64,000 nt of DNA from Actinoalloteichus caeruleus DSM 43889. Its GTDB lineage: Bacteria; Actinomycetota; Actinomycetes; Mycobacteriales; Pseudonocardiaceae. The notes under the pieces were generated by a model. It was given only the letters and a program-made list of their open reading frames with translations, had not been told where the DNA came from and did not search any database. Positions 17,334 through 25,153 of this stretch are shown in pieces (position 1 is the stretch's first letter; each line of letters opens with the position of its first letter). The stretch lies in contig NZ_AUBJ02000001.1 in assembly GCF_000429185.2 (NCBI RefSeq), positions 3,038,001 to 3,102,000 on the forward strand, in the 5' to 3' direction. A program made the translations under genes and the position numbers.

Positions 17334-18983
17334 TCAGGGCGCCTCGACGTCCCCCGTCCCGGGCTCCCCGGAGGACGGCGACCGGCGGTCGTCCTCGGGT
17401 CGTGCGTCTCGCCCGGAGCCCTCGTCGTCCTCGGGCCGCGCACCACTCCCCGACCCCCCGTCCTCCTCAACCGGGTCGTCGGTGGCCAGGGGGCCGTCCT
17501 CGGGGTCGCCGTCCACCGCGGTCCCCTCGTCGCTGGTTCCCACCGGTTCGTCCCCGTCCTCGTCGGCGGAGGGAGCGTCCTCCGACGCCCCCGGCCCGCC
17601 GGTCGCCCCGGCGCCCTGTTCCTCCCGGTCGTCGTCGGCCCCGCTCACCTCGGAGTTCGCGGGCGCGTGGGGCACGTCGGGGATGATGGCGGCGGGCCGG
17701 TCGACGGGCCGTTCCACGCACTCCCCGTGGAGCAGGATCTCCACCTCGGGACGGGGGAAGAGGTTGTCCCACGACCGCTCCGACCACCCGTACCTGGTGC
17801 AGTACTCCCTGGCGAGCTCGATCGGGTTCCCGCTCCCGTCGAACAGGTACACCTCGTCGAGCAGCTCACCGTTCCGGTCGAAGGGCAGGATGTTGCCCGA
17901 CTCCGGGAGAACCCACCCGGCGCTCTGCTGGTGGCTGGCGTGCTGGATCGGCGTGCTCGGCGACGGGTTCACCGCCACGGCCAGCAGGCCGCAGAACAGC
18001 CCGACCGCCAGCCCGTTCAGCGGAGCCGCCACCCAGCACAGCCGCCGGTCGCGCTTCGACCGTTCGCCCAGCACGACCGAGAGCGGCAACAGCAGCGCGG
18101 TCGCGACCAGGACGCCGAGCACACCGGACCCGGTCAGTACCGCTCCCGCCCAGCCCAGGAGCACCGCACGGATCAGCCACCACCCCGGCTGCAGCCTCAC
18201 GGCGAAGGCGGCCACGGGGGAGAAGGAGGAGGAGGCCGCGGCGGCGAGCAGGAGCGCTCCCCGCCGGGCGGCGGGGGTGTCACGGGCCGAGGGCACCTCG
18301 GGTTCCTGCCTGGCCAGCCAGCGAACCGGGAGCGCCCCCAGCAGGGCGCCCACCGCGGTCAGGACGCCCATCAGTTCCGGTTCGGTCGGTCCCGCGACCC
18401 CGGCACCGACGAACACCAGGGTGGCGAGGGCTCCGGACAACAGGGCGAGCGACGCCGGGGACGGCCCCCGCCGCGACTCGTCCGGCCCCCTGGCCGCCGC
18501 GCGGGCACGGTACGCGACGACGAGGCGACCGGCCGCGATCCCCAGCCCCGCCAGCAGGACCACGACGAGGAAGATGGCGGTCCACTGGCGGAGGGTGTAC
18601 CTGTCGAGGAAGAAGGGGATGTCGTGGATGGAGAGGACATCGGTGAGGAACAGGACCAGCACGGTCGCGGCGATCCCGCAGGTCACCAGCGCGAGCCCAG
18701 CGGACACCGGCAGCCTCCGCCGTGGGGCGTCCTGGCCGGCGGCGGAGTACCCGCCGGCGGCGAGCAACTCCCGCGCGTAGCGCTCGGGTGGCCCCATCCG
18801 GGACTCCAGGCGCTCGGCGTCCACGTCCGGGCCCAGTTCCGCCACGACCTCGGCCAGGTTGAGCTCGACGTCCTCCAGGACCTCCTCGCGTTCGGGCTCC
18901 CCCAAGCCGCGCAATCCGGCCGCGACCCGATCCCGGTAGTCGACCGCCGCGGCCGGTAGCTGTGTCCTCGCTGGCACGCTCAT
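17334..18983 (-). CDS. Multi-span membrane protein with HAAS/DUF1700-like N terminus and acidic tail
   Basis: A 549-residue protein paired with a PadR regulator. The N-terminal 75 residues (YRDRVAAGLRGLGEPEREEVLEDVELNLAEV) resemble the cytosolic helical domain common in PadR-linked membrane proteins. About seven or eight membrane helices follow (residues 95-330). After a globular segment ending near residue 440 comes a tail of roughly 110 residues rich in Asp, Glu, Gly and Ser. The start overlaps the PadR stop (ATGA), so the two are co-translated. In such pairs the membrane protein usually acts as a signal partner or target of the repressor. Function is not known. Confidence 0.75.
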   Translation of the reverse strand: MSVPARTQLPAAAVDYRDRVAAGLRGLGEPEREEVLEDVELNLAEVVAELGPDVDAERLESRMGPPERYARELLAAGGYSAAGQDAPRRRLPVSAGLALVTCGIAATVLVLFLTDVLSIHDIPFFLDRYTLRQWTAIFLVVVLLAGLGIAAGRLVVAYRARAAARGPDESRRGPSPASLALLSGALATLVFVGAGVAGPTEPELMGVLTAVGALLGALPVRWLARQEPEVPSARDTPAARRGALLLAAAASSSFSPVAAFAVRLQPGWWLIRAVLLGWAGAVLTGSGVLGVLVATALLLPLSVVLGERSKRDRRLCWVAAPLNGLAVGLFCGLLAVAVNPSPSTPIQHASHQQSAGWVLPESGNILPFDRNGELLDEVYLFDGSGNPIELAREYCTRYGWSERSWDNLFPRPEVEILLHGECVERPVDRPAAIIPDVPHAPANSEVSGADDDREEQGAGATGGPGASEDAPSADEDGDEPVGTSDEGTAVDGDPEDGPLATDDPVEEDGGSGSGARPEDDEGSGRDARPEDDRRSPSSGEPGTGDVEAP

Positions 18984-19300
18984 TCCTCCTCGACCAGTCG
19001 CGCCATGATCCCGGCGAACCGCCGCCAGGTGTCGCCCGACTCCTTCAGCCGGGCCCGCCCGGCGGTGTTCAGGCTGTAGTACTTCCGATGCGGCCCCTCG
19101 TCGCTGGGCACGACGTACGAGGTCAACAGACCGGCCTGGTAGAGCCGGCGCAACGTCCCGTAGACCGAGGCGTCCCCCAGCTCGGTCAATCCGGCCGTCC
19201 GCAGACGACGCAGGACCTCGTAGCCATAGCCGTCCTCCTCGCGGAGCACCGCGAGCACCGCGAGGTCAAGGACACCCCGTAGCAGCTGACTCGTATCCAC
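18980..19300 (-). CDS. PadR-family transcriptional repressor
   Basis: A 106-residue winged-helix PadR protein: LLRGVLDLAVLAVLREEDGYGYEVLRRL, then SVYGTLRRLYQAGLL (recognition helix) and the wing VPSDEGPHRKYYSLNTAGR. Only the short dimerisation helix follows, so it is the small PadR-s2 type. The GTG at 19300 is chosen because GGAGG lies about 9 nt upstream and the domain begins at once; an upstream start would add 33 unlikely residues. It is probably autoregulated and controls the membrane protein gene it overlaps. Ligand unknown. Confidence 0.9.
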   Translation of the reverse strand: MDTSQLLRGVLDLAVLAVLREEDGYGYEVLRRLRTAGLTELGDASVYGTLRRLYQAGLLTSYVVPSDEGPHRKYYSLNTAGRARLKESGDTWRRFAGIMARLVEEE

Positions 19301-19574
19301 GACCGCACCTCCGCTCCGGACACTACCACGCACCGCGCAGTAGTTCGGGCCGGAGAATCGACGGACGGGTTCCCGCGCCACCACGAGGGACGCGAGCACG
19401 ACGGAGTGCGGGGCAGGGAAGGGAGCGCCGAGCTGGGCCGCGCTCAGCTCACCTCGGGAACCGCGCGGTCACAGCCGGGGCCCCGTCCACGCGGGGGCGA
19501 GCGAGGCACGGTGAACCACGGGCGCCGCGCGACACCGGAGAGCGCAAGGCCGGCAACTTCGCTGGGGACCCGCG

Positions 19575-20495
19575 TCAGAAGTGGGCGTCGGCCGGCACCG
19601 GTTGGCAGGCCGGGCAGGAGAAGGAGGAGCGGTTCATGAACGGGTCGCGGCGGACGGCGGCCCCACACCGGCGGCAGGGGCGGTCCTCCTGCCCGTACAC
19701 CGCCAAGGTCCGGTCGAAGTAGCCGGACTGACCGTTGACGTTGACGTACAGCGCGTCGAAGGAGGTTCCGCCGGCGGCGAGCGCCGCCCGCATCACCCGC
19801 GCCGCCTCGTCCAACACCCGACGGCAGTCGGCGGCGGACAGCACCGAGGTCGGGTACGCCCAGTGCAGCCCGGCCCGCCACAGCGCCTCGTCCGCGTAGA
19901 TGTTGCCCACACCCGACACCAGCGTCTGGTCGAGCAGGGCGCGTTTGATCCCGGTACGACGCCGTTGGATCGCCGACACGGCGGCGTCCAGGTCGAAACG
20001 GGGGTCCATCGGGTCACGCCCGATGTGGGACAACGGCACCGGGAGCGACTCGCCGTCCACGGTCACCGTCTCGGCGAGGAAGAGACCGCCGAACGTCCGC
20101 TGGTCGACGAAACGCAGTTCCGGCCCGCCATCGGCGAAACGGAACCGGACACGCAGGTGCTTCTCGTCCGGGGCGGCCCCGTCCTTGACCAACAGCTGCC
20201 CGCTCATCCCGAGGTGGACCAGCATGGCCGTGGTCGCGTCGGCCTGGACGGCGGTACCCGCGAGCTCCGACCCGGTCACGGAGTCGGCCTCGTCCAGTTC
20301 CAGCCACAGGTACTTGCCACGCCGCCTCGCGGCGGCCAGCACGGCCCCGGTGAGCCGCCCCTCGAAGTCCGCTGGCCCCGGCAGGTGCCGGCGGACCGCC
20401 CTGGGGTGCAGCACCTCGACCTCGGACACCCGGCGGCCGACCGCGTGCTCGGCGACACCCCGCCGGACGACCTCCACCTCGGGCAGCTCTGGCAC
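19575..20495 (-). CDS. mutM: Formamidopyrimidine-DNA glycosylase
   Basis: A 306-residue Fpg/MutM that excises 8-oxoguanine and formamidopyrimidines and nicks the abasic site. The mature N terminus [12 protein letters not shown] gives the catalytic Pro2 and Glu3. Lys in RRGKYLW, the H2TH region [17 protein letters not shown] and the C-terminal zinc finger (CRRC...CPAC) are all present. The GTG at 20495 is fixed by the need for Pro2 after initiator Met. It lies 47 nt after rnc and is probably in the rnc-rpmF-yceD operon. The insertion of about 17 residues ([17 protein letters not shown]) before [11 protein letters not shown] is lineage-typical. Confidence 0.96.
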   Translation of the reverse strand: MPELPEVEVVRRGVAEHAVGRRVSEVEVLHPRAVRRHLPGPADFEGRLTGAVLAAARRRGKYLWLELDEADSVTGSELAGTAVQADATTAMLVHLGMSGQLLVKDGAAPDEKHLRVRFRFADGGPELRFVDQRTFGGLFLAETVTVDGESLPVPLSHIGRDPMDPRFDLDAAVSAIQRRRTGIKRALLDQTLVSGVGNIYADEALWRAGLHWAYPTSVLSAADCRRVLDEAARVMRAALAAGGTSFDALYVNVNGQSGYFDRTLAVYGQEDRPCRRCGAAVRRDPFMNRSSFSCPACQPVPADAHF

Positions 20496-20542
20496 GCGAC
20501 ACGTCTCCCGGTCCTGGGCGGCGACCCCGCCGGACCAGCGGG

Positions 20543-21307
20543 TCAGTCCCCGTCGGTCGGCTCGGCGCCGGCGCCCTCGTCCTCGCCGCGCAGCTGGTCC
20601 GAGAGCAGCCGCCACGCGGCCTCGGCCGAGCGCTGCTCGGCTTCCTTCTTCGTGCGGCCCACACCACTGCCGGAGGGTTTCCCAGCCACCAGAACAGTGG
20701 CCGTGAACTCCTTGCGGTGGTCCGGACCTTCCTCCTCGACGCGGTACTCGGGCACCCCGAGACCCGCGGCGGCGGTCAGCTCCTGAAGGCTGGTCTTCCA
20801 GTCCAGGCCGGCGCCACGCAGCGGCGCCTCCTCGAGGAGCTGGTCGAACATGCGGTGCACGGTCTGCCTGGCGATCTCGATGCCGTGTTGCAGGTACACC
20901 GCGCCCAGCACCGCCTCCAGGCCGTCGGCCAGGATGCTCGCCTTGTCGCGCCCGCCGGTCAGCTCCTCACCCCGGCCGAGCAACAGGTGGGCACCCAGCC
21001 CACCCTCGCCCAGCTGCCGGGCCACGCTGGCCAGGGCCTGCATGTTGACCACGCTCGCGCGCAGCTTCGCGAGCTGCCCCTCGGGCAGCTCCGGATGCCT
21101 GCGGTAGAGGTGATCGGTGATCACCAACCCGAGCACCGCGTCGCCCAGGAACTCCAGCCGCTCGTTCGGCGGCAGCCCCCCGTTCTCGTAGGCGTACGAC
21201 CGGTGCGTCAGAGCCAGCGTCAACAGCTCGGCGTCGAGCTCGACGCCGAGCGCGTTCAACAGCAGGGCTGGGTCCACCGACCGGCCCCTGTCTGCCTTTC
21301 CCCCCAC
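20543..21307 (-). CDS. rnc: Ribonuclease III
   Basis: A 254-residue double-strand-specific endoribonuclease that processes rRNA precursors and some mRNAs. The catalytic signature [14 protein letters not shown] is at about residues 48-61, with the second acidic site in [12 protein letters not shown] near 124. A C-terminal double-stranded RNA-binding domain follows ([41 protein letters not shown]). An acidic tail of 20 residues closes it. It sits 24 nt after rpmF, in the conserved yceD-rpmF-rnc-mutM order. Confidence 0.97.
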   Translation of the reverse strand: MGGKADRGRSVDPALLLNALGVELDAELLTLALTHRSYAYENGGLPPNERLEFLGDAVLGLVITDHLYRRHPELPEGQLAKLRASVVNMQALASVARQLGEGGLGAHLLLGRGEELTGGRDKASILADGLEAVLGAVYLQHGIEIARQTVHRMFDQLLEEAPLRGAGLDWKTSLQELTAAAGLGVPEYRVEEEGPDHRKEFTATVLVAGKPSGSGVGRTKKEAEQRSAEAAWRLLSDQLRGEDEGAGAEPTDGD

Positions 21308-21331
21308 GAACTACTCGTCGGCTGACAGCGG

Positions 21332-21514
21332 TCAGGCCGGACGAGCGACCTGACGGCCGTCGTAGGTGCCGCACTCGGGGCAGACGACATGCGGCAGCTT
21401 CGGCTGGCGGCAGGTGCGGTTGGAGCAGGCGACCAGGGTCGGCGCGGTGGTCTTCCACTGGGCGCGACGGGAGCGCGTGTTGGACCGCGACATCTTGCGC
21501 TTCGGGACGGCCAC
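21332..21514 (-). CDS. rpmF: 50S ribosomal protein L32
   Basis: A 60-residue L32 with the usual basic N terminus ([20 protein letters not shown]). It has the zinc-ribbon cysteines ACSNRTC and CPEC, so it is the zinc-binding form. Only 2 nt separate it from the yceD stop upstream, the standard yceD-rpmF arrangement. It joins the large ribosomal subunit. Confidence 0.97.
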   Translation of the reverse strand: MAVPKRKMSRSNTRSRRAQWKTTAPTLVACSNRTCRQPKLPHVVCPECGTYDGRQVARPA

Positions 21515-21516
21515 GG

Positions 21517-22131
21517 CTAGTTCTCCTCTGGTTTGTCTTCTTGGCCGCTGGTCCGCTCCAGCAGAGCGGCCCAGCGAGGGTCAATCGTCTCATGGCGGTG
21601 GCCGGGCTCGAGTTCGGCCCATCTCCGACCGCATTCCACGCACAGACCCTGGCAGGTCTCCGCGCACAGCGGAGAGGATGGTAGCGAAAGCAGCAGCGCG
21701 TCCCGGACGACGGGTTCCAGGTCGACGAGTTCGTCCACCATCCGCGAGACCTCGTCGGGGTCCGTGCTCTGTTCGGTGGCGCTGTCCGGGTAGGCGAACA
21801 GTTCGGTGATCTCCACCTCGACCGAGTCCTCGATGGGCTCCAGGCACCGCGAGCACTCACCGGTCAGCGGCGCGCTCGCCGTCCCCGCGACGAGGACGCC
21901 CTCCATCACGGAGTCGACGCGCACGTCGAGGGTGATCTCCTCGCCCCTCGGAACCCCGATCATGTCGAGCGAGAAGCTGTCCGGCGCGGGGATGGAGCGG
22001 TGGTAGCGCCGGCTCATGCCAGGGCGTCGACCGACATCACGGGTGTCGATCACCCAGGGCCCGGTCGGCAGCGCGCCGCCACCGGAGGAGGAACGGGATA
22101 CGGGTTTCTGCGACATAGTGGTTGCCATCAT
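21517..22131 (-). CDS. YceD/DUF177 family protein
   Basis: A 204-residue member of the DUF177 (YceD) family, almost always encoded directly upstream of rpmF and implicated in 23S rRNA accumulation or large-subunit assembly. The diagnostic [16 protein letters not shown] motif (four-Cys arrangement with later [13 protein letters not shown]) suggests metal binding. The start is uncertain among three nearby ATGs; the first is used and none has a strong ribosome site. The N-terminal 20 residues are low-complexity. Expression is likely shared with rpmF and rnc. Confidence 0.9.
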   Translation of the reverse strand: MMATTMSQKPVSRSSSGGGALPTGPWVIDTRDVGRRPGMSRRYHRSIPAPDSFSLDMIGVPRGEEITLDVRVDSVMEGVLVAGTASAPLTGECSRCLEPIEDSVEVEITELFAYPDSATEQSTDPDEVSRMVDELVDLEPVVRDALLLSLPSSPLCAETCQGLCVECGRRWAELEPGHRHETIDPRWAALLERTSGQEDKPEEN

Positions 22132-22296
22132 GCACGTAGTCGGGTCGGGTCGGTTGCCGACCGTCCAGCGTACCGCCGCCGAGGGTGCCAGGGCCAGGTC
22201 CCGGCGCGGGCGAACGACCTGGTGGCCGGGGCCGTCGGGCCCGCAGACGAGCGGACCGGGCTCCCGTGGGGGCGCGCCGAGGAGCGGCGGGGGTGC

Positions 22297-23052
22297 TCAG
22301 TTCGAGACCGTGGGTGTGTTCTGCTCCCAGTCGGAGGGCCCCCGGTCCCAGTCCCCGTAGTCGAAGCTGGTGCGCGAGGGAGCCCGCAGCTGCTGGCGCC
22401 CCTTGCCCACCGTCCGCAGGGTCCGGTTGAGGAGTTCCTCGAAGTCGGCGAGCTTGGCGTCGACGTAGGCGTCGCACTCCGACCGCAGGCGTTCCGCCTC
22501 GGTGTTGGCGCGGTCCACGATCTGCGTCGACTCCACGTGCGCCGCGTGCACGACCTCGGTCTGGGAGACCAGCCGGGACTGCTCGGCCTGCCCCTCGGAC
22601 ACCGCCTGCTCATAGGCGGCCCGGCCGGCCTGGATCATCCGGTCGGCCTCCGAGCGGGCCCTGGCCACGTACTCCTCGTACTCGTGGTTGCCGGCCTTGA
22701 CGACCATGTCCGACTCGGAGTGGGCCTCGGCGAGCATCCGTTCCGCCCGCATCCGGGCCTCGGTGACGAGGCGGTCGGCCTCGGCGCGAGCCTCGGCGAG
22801 GGTCTGCTCGGCCTCGGCCCTGGCGGTCTCCACCGACTGCTGGGCGCCCTGGGTGGCCTCGTTGACGATCTGGTCGCGGTGGTCGAGGACGTCCTGCGCG
22901 TCGTCGAGCTCGTTCGGCAGGGCATCCCTGACCTCGTCGAGCAGCTCCAGGACATCGCCACGGGGGACGACACATCCCGAGGTCATGGGGACACCGCGAG
23001 CGTCCTCGACGATCGTCACCAACTCGTCGAGCGACTCGAACACCCGGTACAC
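22297..23052 (-). CDS. sepIVA: Septum-associated coiled-coil protein SepIVA (DivIVA-like)
   Basis: A 251-residue protein, mostly one long coiled coil rich in Ala/Glu/Arg (roughly residues 60-210), after a conserved N terminus MYRVFESLDELVTIVEDARGVPMT. It matches the actinobacterial SepIVA group, a DivIVA relative needed for septation and for placing envelope precursor enzymes in mycobacteria. The GTG at 23052 follows GGGGAG by about 9 nt. The C terminus is a disordered Asp/Trp/Ser-rich tail. It occupies the same position upstream of yceD as in M. tuberculosis. Confidence 0.9.
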   Translation of the reverse strand: MYRVFESLDELVTIVEDARGVPMTSGCVVPRGDVLELLDEVRDALPNELDDAQDVLDHRDQIVNEATQGAQQSVETARAEAEQTLAEARAEADRLVTEARMRAERMLAEAHSESDMVVKAGNHEYEEYVARARSEADRMIQAGRAAYEQAVSEGQAEQSRLVSQTEVVHAAHVESTQIVDRANTEAERLRSECDAYVDAKLADFEELLNRTLRTVGKGRQQLRAPSRTSFDYGDWDRGPSDWEQNTPTVSN

Positions 23053-23226
23053 GTCTGTCTTCTCCCCAGCGACCCAGTCTGTGATCCAGCGTCCAGTCTG
23101 CCCTGACAGGACGCGGATGTCAGGGATGTGGTGGGAATGCGCGTGTCCGATACCGTCCTACCCCCCGAACGGAGCAGTCAGGCGAGTTCGGAGCACCCCG
23201 TCGTCGATGAGGAGCAGGAGGACGCC

Positions 23227-23712
23227 ATGTCGTCGTCATCACCGGCCCGGACCCCGGCCACGTCACCGCCGGTGTTCCGCCGAGCCAGGAGCGAGGACCT
23301 GCCGGCGATCATCGGCCTCCTGGCCGACGACGAACTCGGCGCGGGGAGGGAGGCGCCGGGGGACCCGGTCTACCGAGCCGCGTTCGAGGACATCGACGCC
23401 GACCCCAGGCAGCTCCTGGTGGTCGCCGACCTCGGGGGCGAGGTGGTCGGCACCCTCCAGCTCACCCTCATCAGCGGGCTGTCGCGGCGAGCGGCGACGC
23501 GAGCGCAGATCGAGGCGGTGCGCGTGCGGGAGGACCAGCGGGGCGGCGGGTTGGGCAGGGCGCTGCTGGAATGGGCTCTCGACCAGGCGCGGCAGCGGGG
23601 GGCCGTCCTGGCCCAGCTCACCACGGATGTCCGGCGGGTGGACGCGCTGCGCTTCTACGAACGGCTGGGTTTCCAGGCCAGCCACCACGGGCTGAAGCTC
23701 CCCCTGATCTGA
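23227..23712 (+). CDS. GNAT-family N-acetyltransferase
   Basis: A 161-residue acetyltransferase. The fold begins at PVFRRARSEDLPAIIGLL. The acetyl-CoA loop is QRGGGLGRALL (about residues 102-112), and the family's C-terminal ALRFYERLGF motif is present. The ATG at 23227 has GGAGG about 7 nt upstream and is preferred over longer in-frame starts. Its acceptor is unknown; the best guess is a small-molecule or free-amine target. It runs opposite to the flanking sepIVA and coaD genes. Confidence 0.9.
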   Translation: MSSSSPARTPATSPPVFRRARSEDLPAIIGLLADDELGAGREAPGDPVYRAAFEDIDADPRQLLVVADLGGEVVGTLQLTLISGLSRRAATRAQIEAVRVREDQRGGGLGRALLEWALDQARQRGAVLAQLTTDVRRVDALRFYERLGFQASHHGLKLPLI

Positions 23713-23887
23713 CCCGAGGTCCGGGTGCCAGGAACGACCGCTCGCCGGGGCGGCACCTGGTCGTCGCCGTGTCGGGACCGTCGCCGGCACCTCCCGGTGG
23801 GCGGTGTCGCCCACGACCGCCGTCGCGGTGGGGCGGCGCCGTTCCGGGGGCAGCGCCTCGGCGTCGCCCCGCACGGCGCACCGGTGG

Positions 23888-24382
23888 TCAGTCGCGCTGC
23901 GCCGCCCGCTCGGCGAACCGTGCCCGCAGCCGGCGGTCCACCTTCGGCGGCACCAGCGGGGAGACGTCCCCGCCGTAGGCGGCGACCTCCTTGACCAGCG
24001 AGCTGGCCAGGAAGCTGTAGAGGGGGTTCGTCGGCATGAACAGGGTGTCGACCCCGGAGAGCCGCTGGTTCATCTGAGCCATCTGGAGCTCGTAGTCGAA
24101 GTCGCTGACCGCGCGCAGTCCCTTCACGATGGCCTTGATGTCGTGCTCCTTGCAGTAGTCGACCAGCAGGCCGGGCCAGGAGTCGATCCTGACGTTCGGC
24201 CAGCGCGCGGTCTCCTCGCGGAGCATCTCCATCCGCTCCTCGACGCTGAACAGGCGGTGCTTGCTCGTGTTGTAGAGGACCGCGACATGGACCTCGTCGA
24301 ACAGCCCGGCGGCCCGTTCCACGATGTCCAGGTGGCCGTTGGTCACCGGGTCGTACGAGCCTGGGCAGACGGCACGTCTCAT
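23888..24382 (-). CDS. coaD: Phosphopantetheine adenylyltransferase
   Basis: A 164-residue PPAT that carries out the fourth step of coenzyme A synthesis, joining 4'-phosphopantetheine and ATP to make dephospho-CoA. It has the nucleotidyltransferase motif GSYDPVTNGHLDI near the N terminus, KGLRAVSDFDYE in the middle, and SSLVKEVAAYGGDVSPLVP near the end. The ATG at 24382 gives MRRAVCPGSYDP; 22 more upstream residues are possible but lack homology. It follows rsmD with 132 nt between, the usual rsmD-coaD order. Confidence 0.96.
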   Translation of the reverse strand: MRRAVCPGSYDPVTNGHLDIVERAAGLFDEVHVAVLYNTSKHRLFSVEERMEMLREETARWPNVRIDSWPGLLVDYCKEHDIKAIVKGLRAVSDFDYELQMAQMNQRLSGVDTLFMPTNPLYSFLASSLVKEVAAYGGDVSPLVPPKVDRRLRARFAERAAQRD

Positions 24383-24514
24383 GGGCCGGACGCTAGCAGC
24401 AGGAACCGGGGAAACCCCGGTTCCCGACCGCAGGGTGATCGGCATCACCTCCGCCGAGGACGGGCCACCCGGGCCGCCGGGCGACGCGGGGGCGCCCCGA
24501 CCCCCTCGGCGCCC

Positions 24515-25075
24515 TCAGCCGTCCCGTTCGGCCCAGTACAGCACCGTGTCGCCGTACTTCGCGGCGCGGAGGGCGCGGTGGTCGGCCGGCCACTCCGGTT
24601 CGGGCGAACGCGCCGCGCGCTCGATGACGAGCAGCGCCTCGGGGACCAGCCAGCCGCCGGCCGCGAGCGCGGCCAGGGTCGCGTTCAGGTCGCCGGGCGG
24701 GAGGTCGTAGGGCGGGTCGGCCAGGACCAGGTCGTAGCCCTCGGCAGGTGGACCGGCCAAGGCCGCCGGCACGGTGCCCAGCACCACCTCCGACCTCGCC
24801 CGCAACCCGAGGTCGGCGACGTTCCGCCTGAGCACGTCCGCCGCGCGCCGGTTGGCCTCCACGAAGGTCACGTGCTCGGCGCCCCGGGACAACGCCTCGA
24901 GCCCCAGCGCTCCACTGCCCGCGTAGAGGTCGAGGACCCGGGCTCCCTCCAGTTCCATCCGAGCGGCGAGCGCGCTGAAGAGCGCCTCCCGCACCCGTTC
25001 CGAGGTGGGTCGGGTCCCCCTGGGCGGAACCGCGATCCGCCTACCTCCGACTGTTCCGGCGACGATCCTGGTCAC
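24515..25075 (-). CDS. rsmD: 16S rRNA (guanine-966-N2)-methyltransferase
   Basis: A 186-residue SAM-dependent methyltransferase that modifies G966 of 16S rRNA on the assembled small subunit. It has the conserved opening RIVAGTVGGRRIAVPPRGTRPT. The SAM-binding loop DLYAGSGALGLEALSRGA is near residue 50, and the catalytic motif IV ADPPYDLP near residue 118. It lies between pyc and coaD on the same strand, as in M. tuberculosis, and is probably transcribed with coaD. Confidence 0.95.
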   Translation of the reverse strand: MTRIVAGTVGGRRIAVPPRGTRPTSERVREALFSALAARMELEGARVLDLYAGSGALGLEALSRGAEHVTFVEANRRAADVLRRNVADLGLRARSEVVLGTVPAALAGPPAEGYDLVLADPPYDLPPGDLNATLAALAAGGWLVPEALLVIERAARSPEPEWPADHRALRAAKYGDTVLYWAERDG

Positions 25076-25153
25076 CGGCCCATCATCGCCGGCCGGGCTC
25101 GCCGCTCCCGGCCGGGGCCGGCCCGGGTGCGCCGGGTCCGGCCCCGCCGCCGG

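Noticed and set aside
24383-24514. Possible small RNA or attenuator between rsmD and coaD
   Set aside because: The space is short and GC-rich with no hairpin better than the background.
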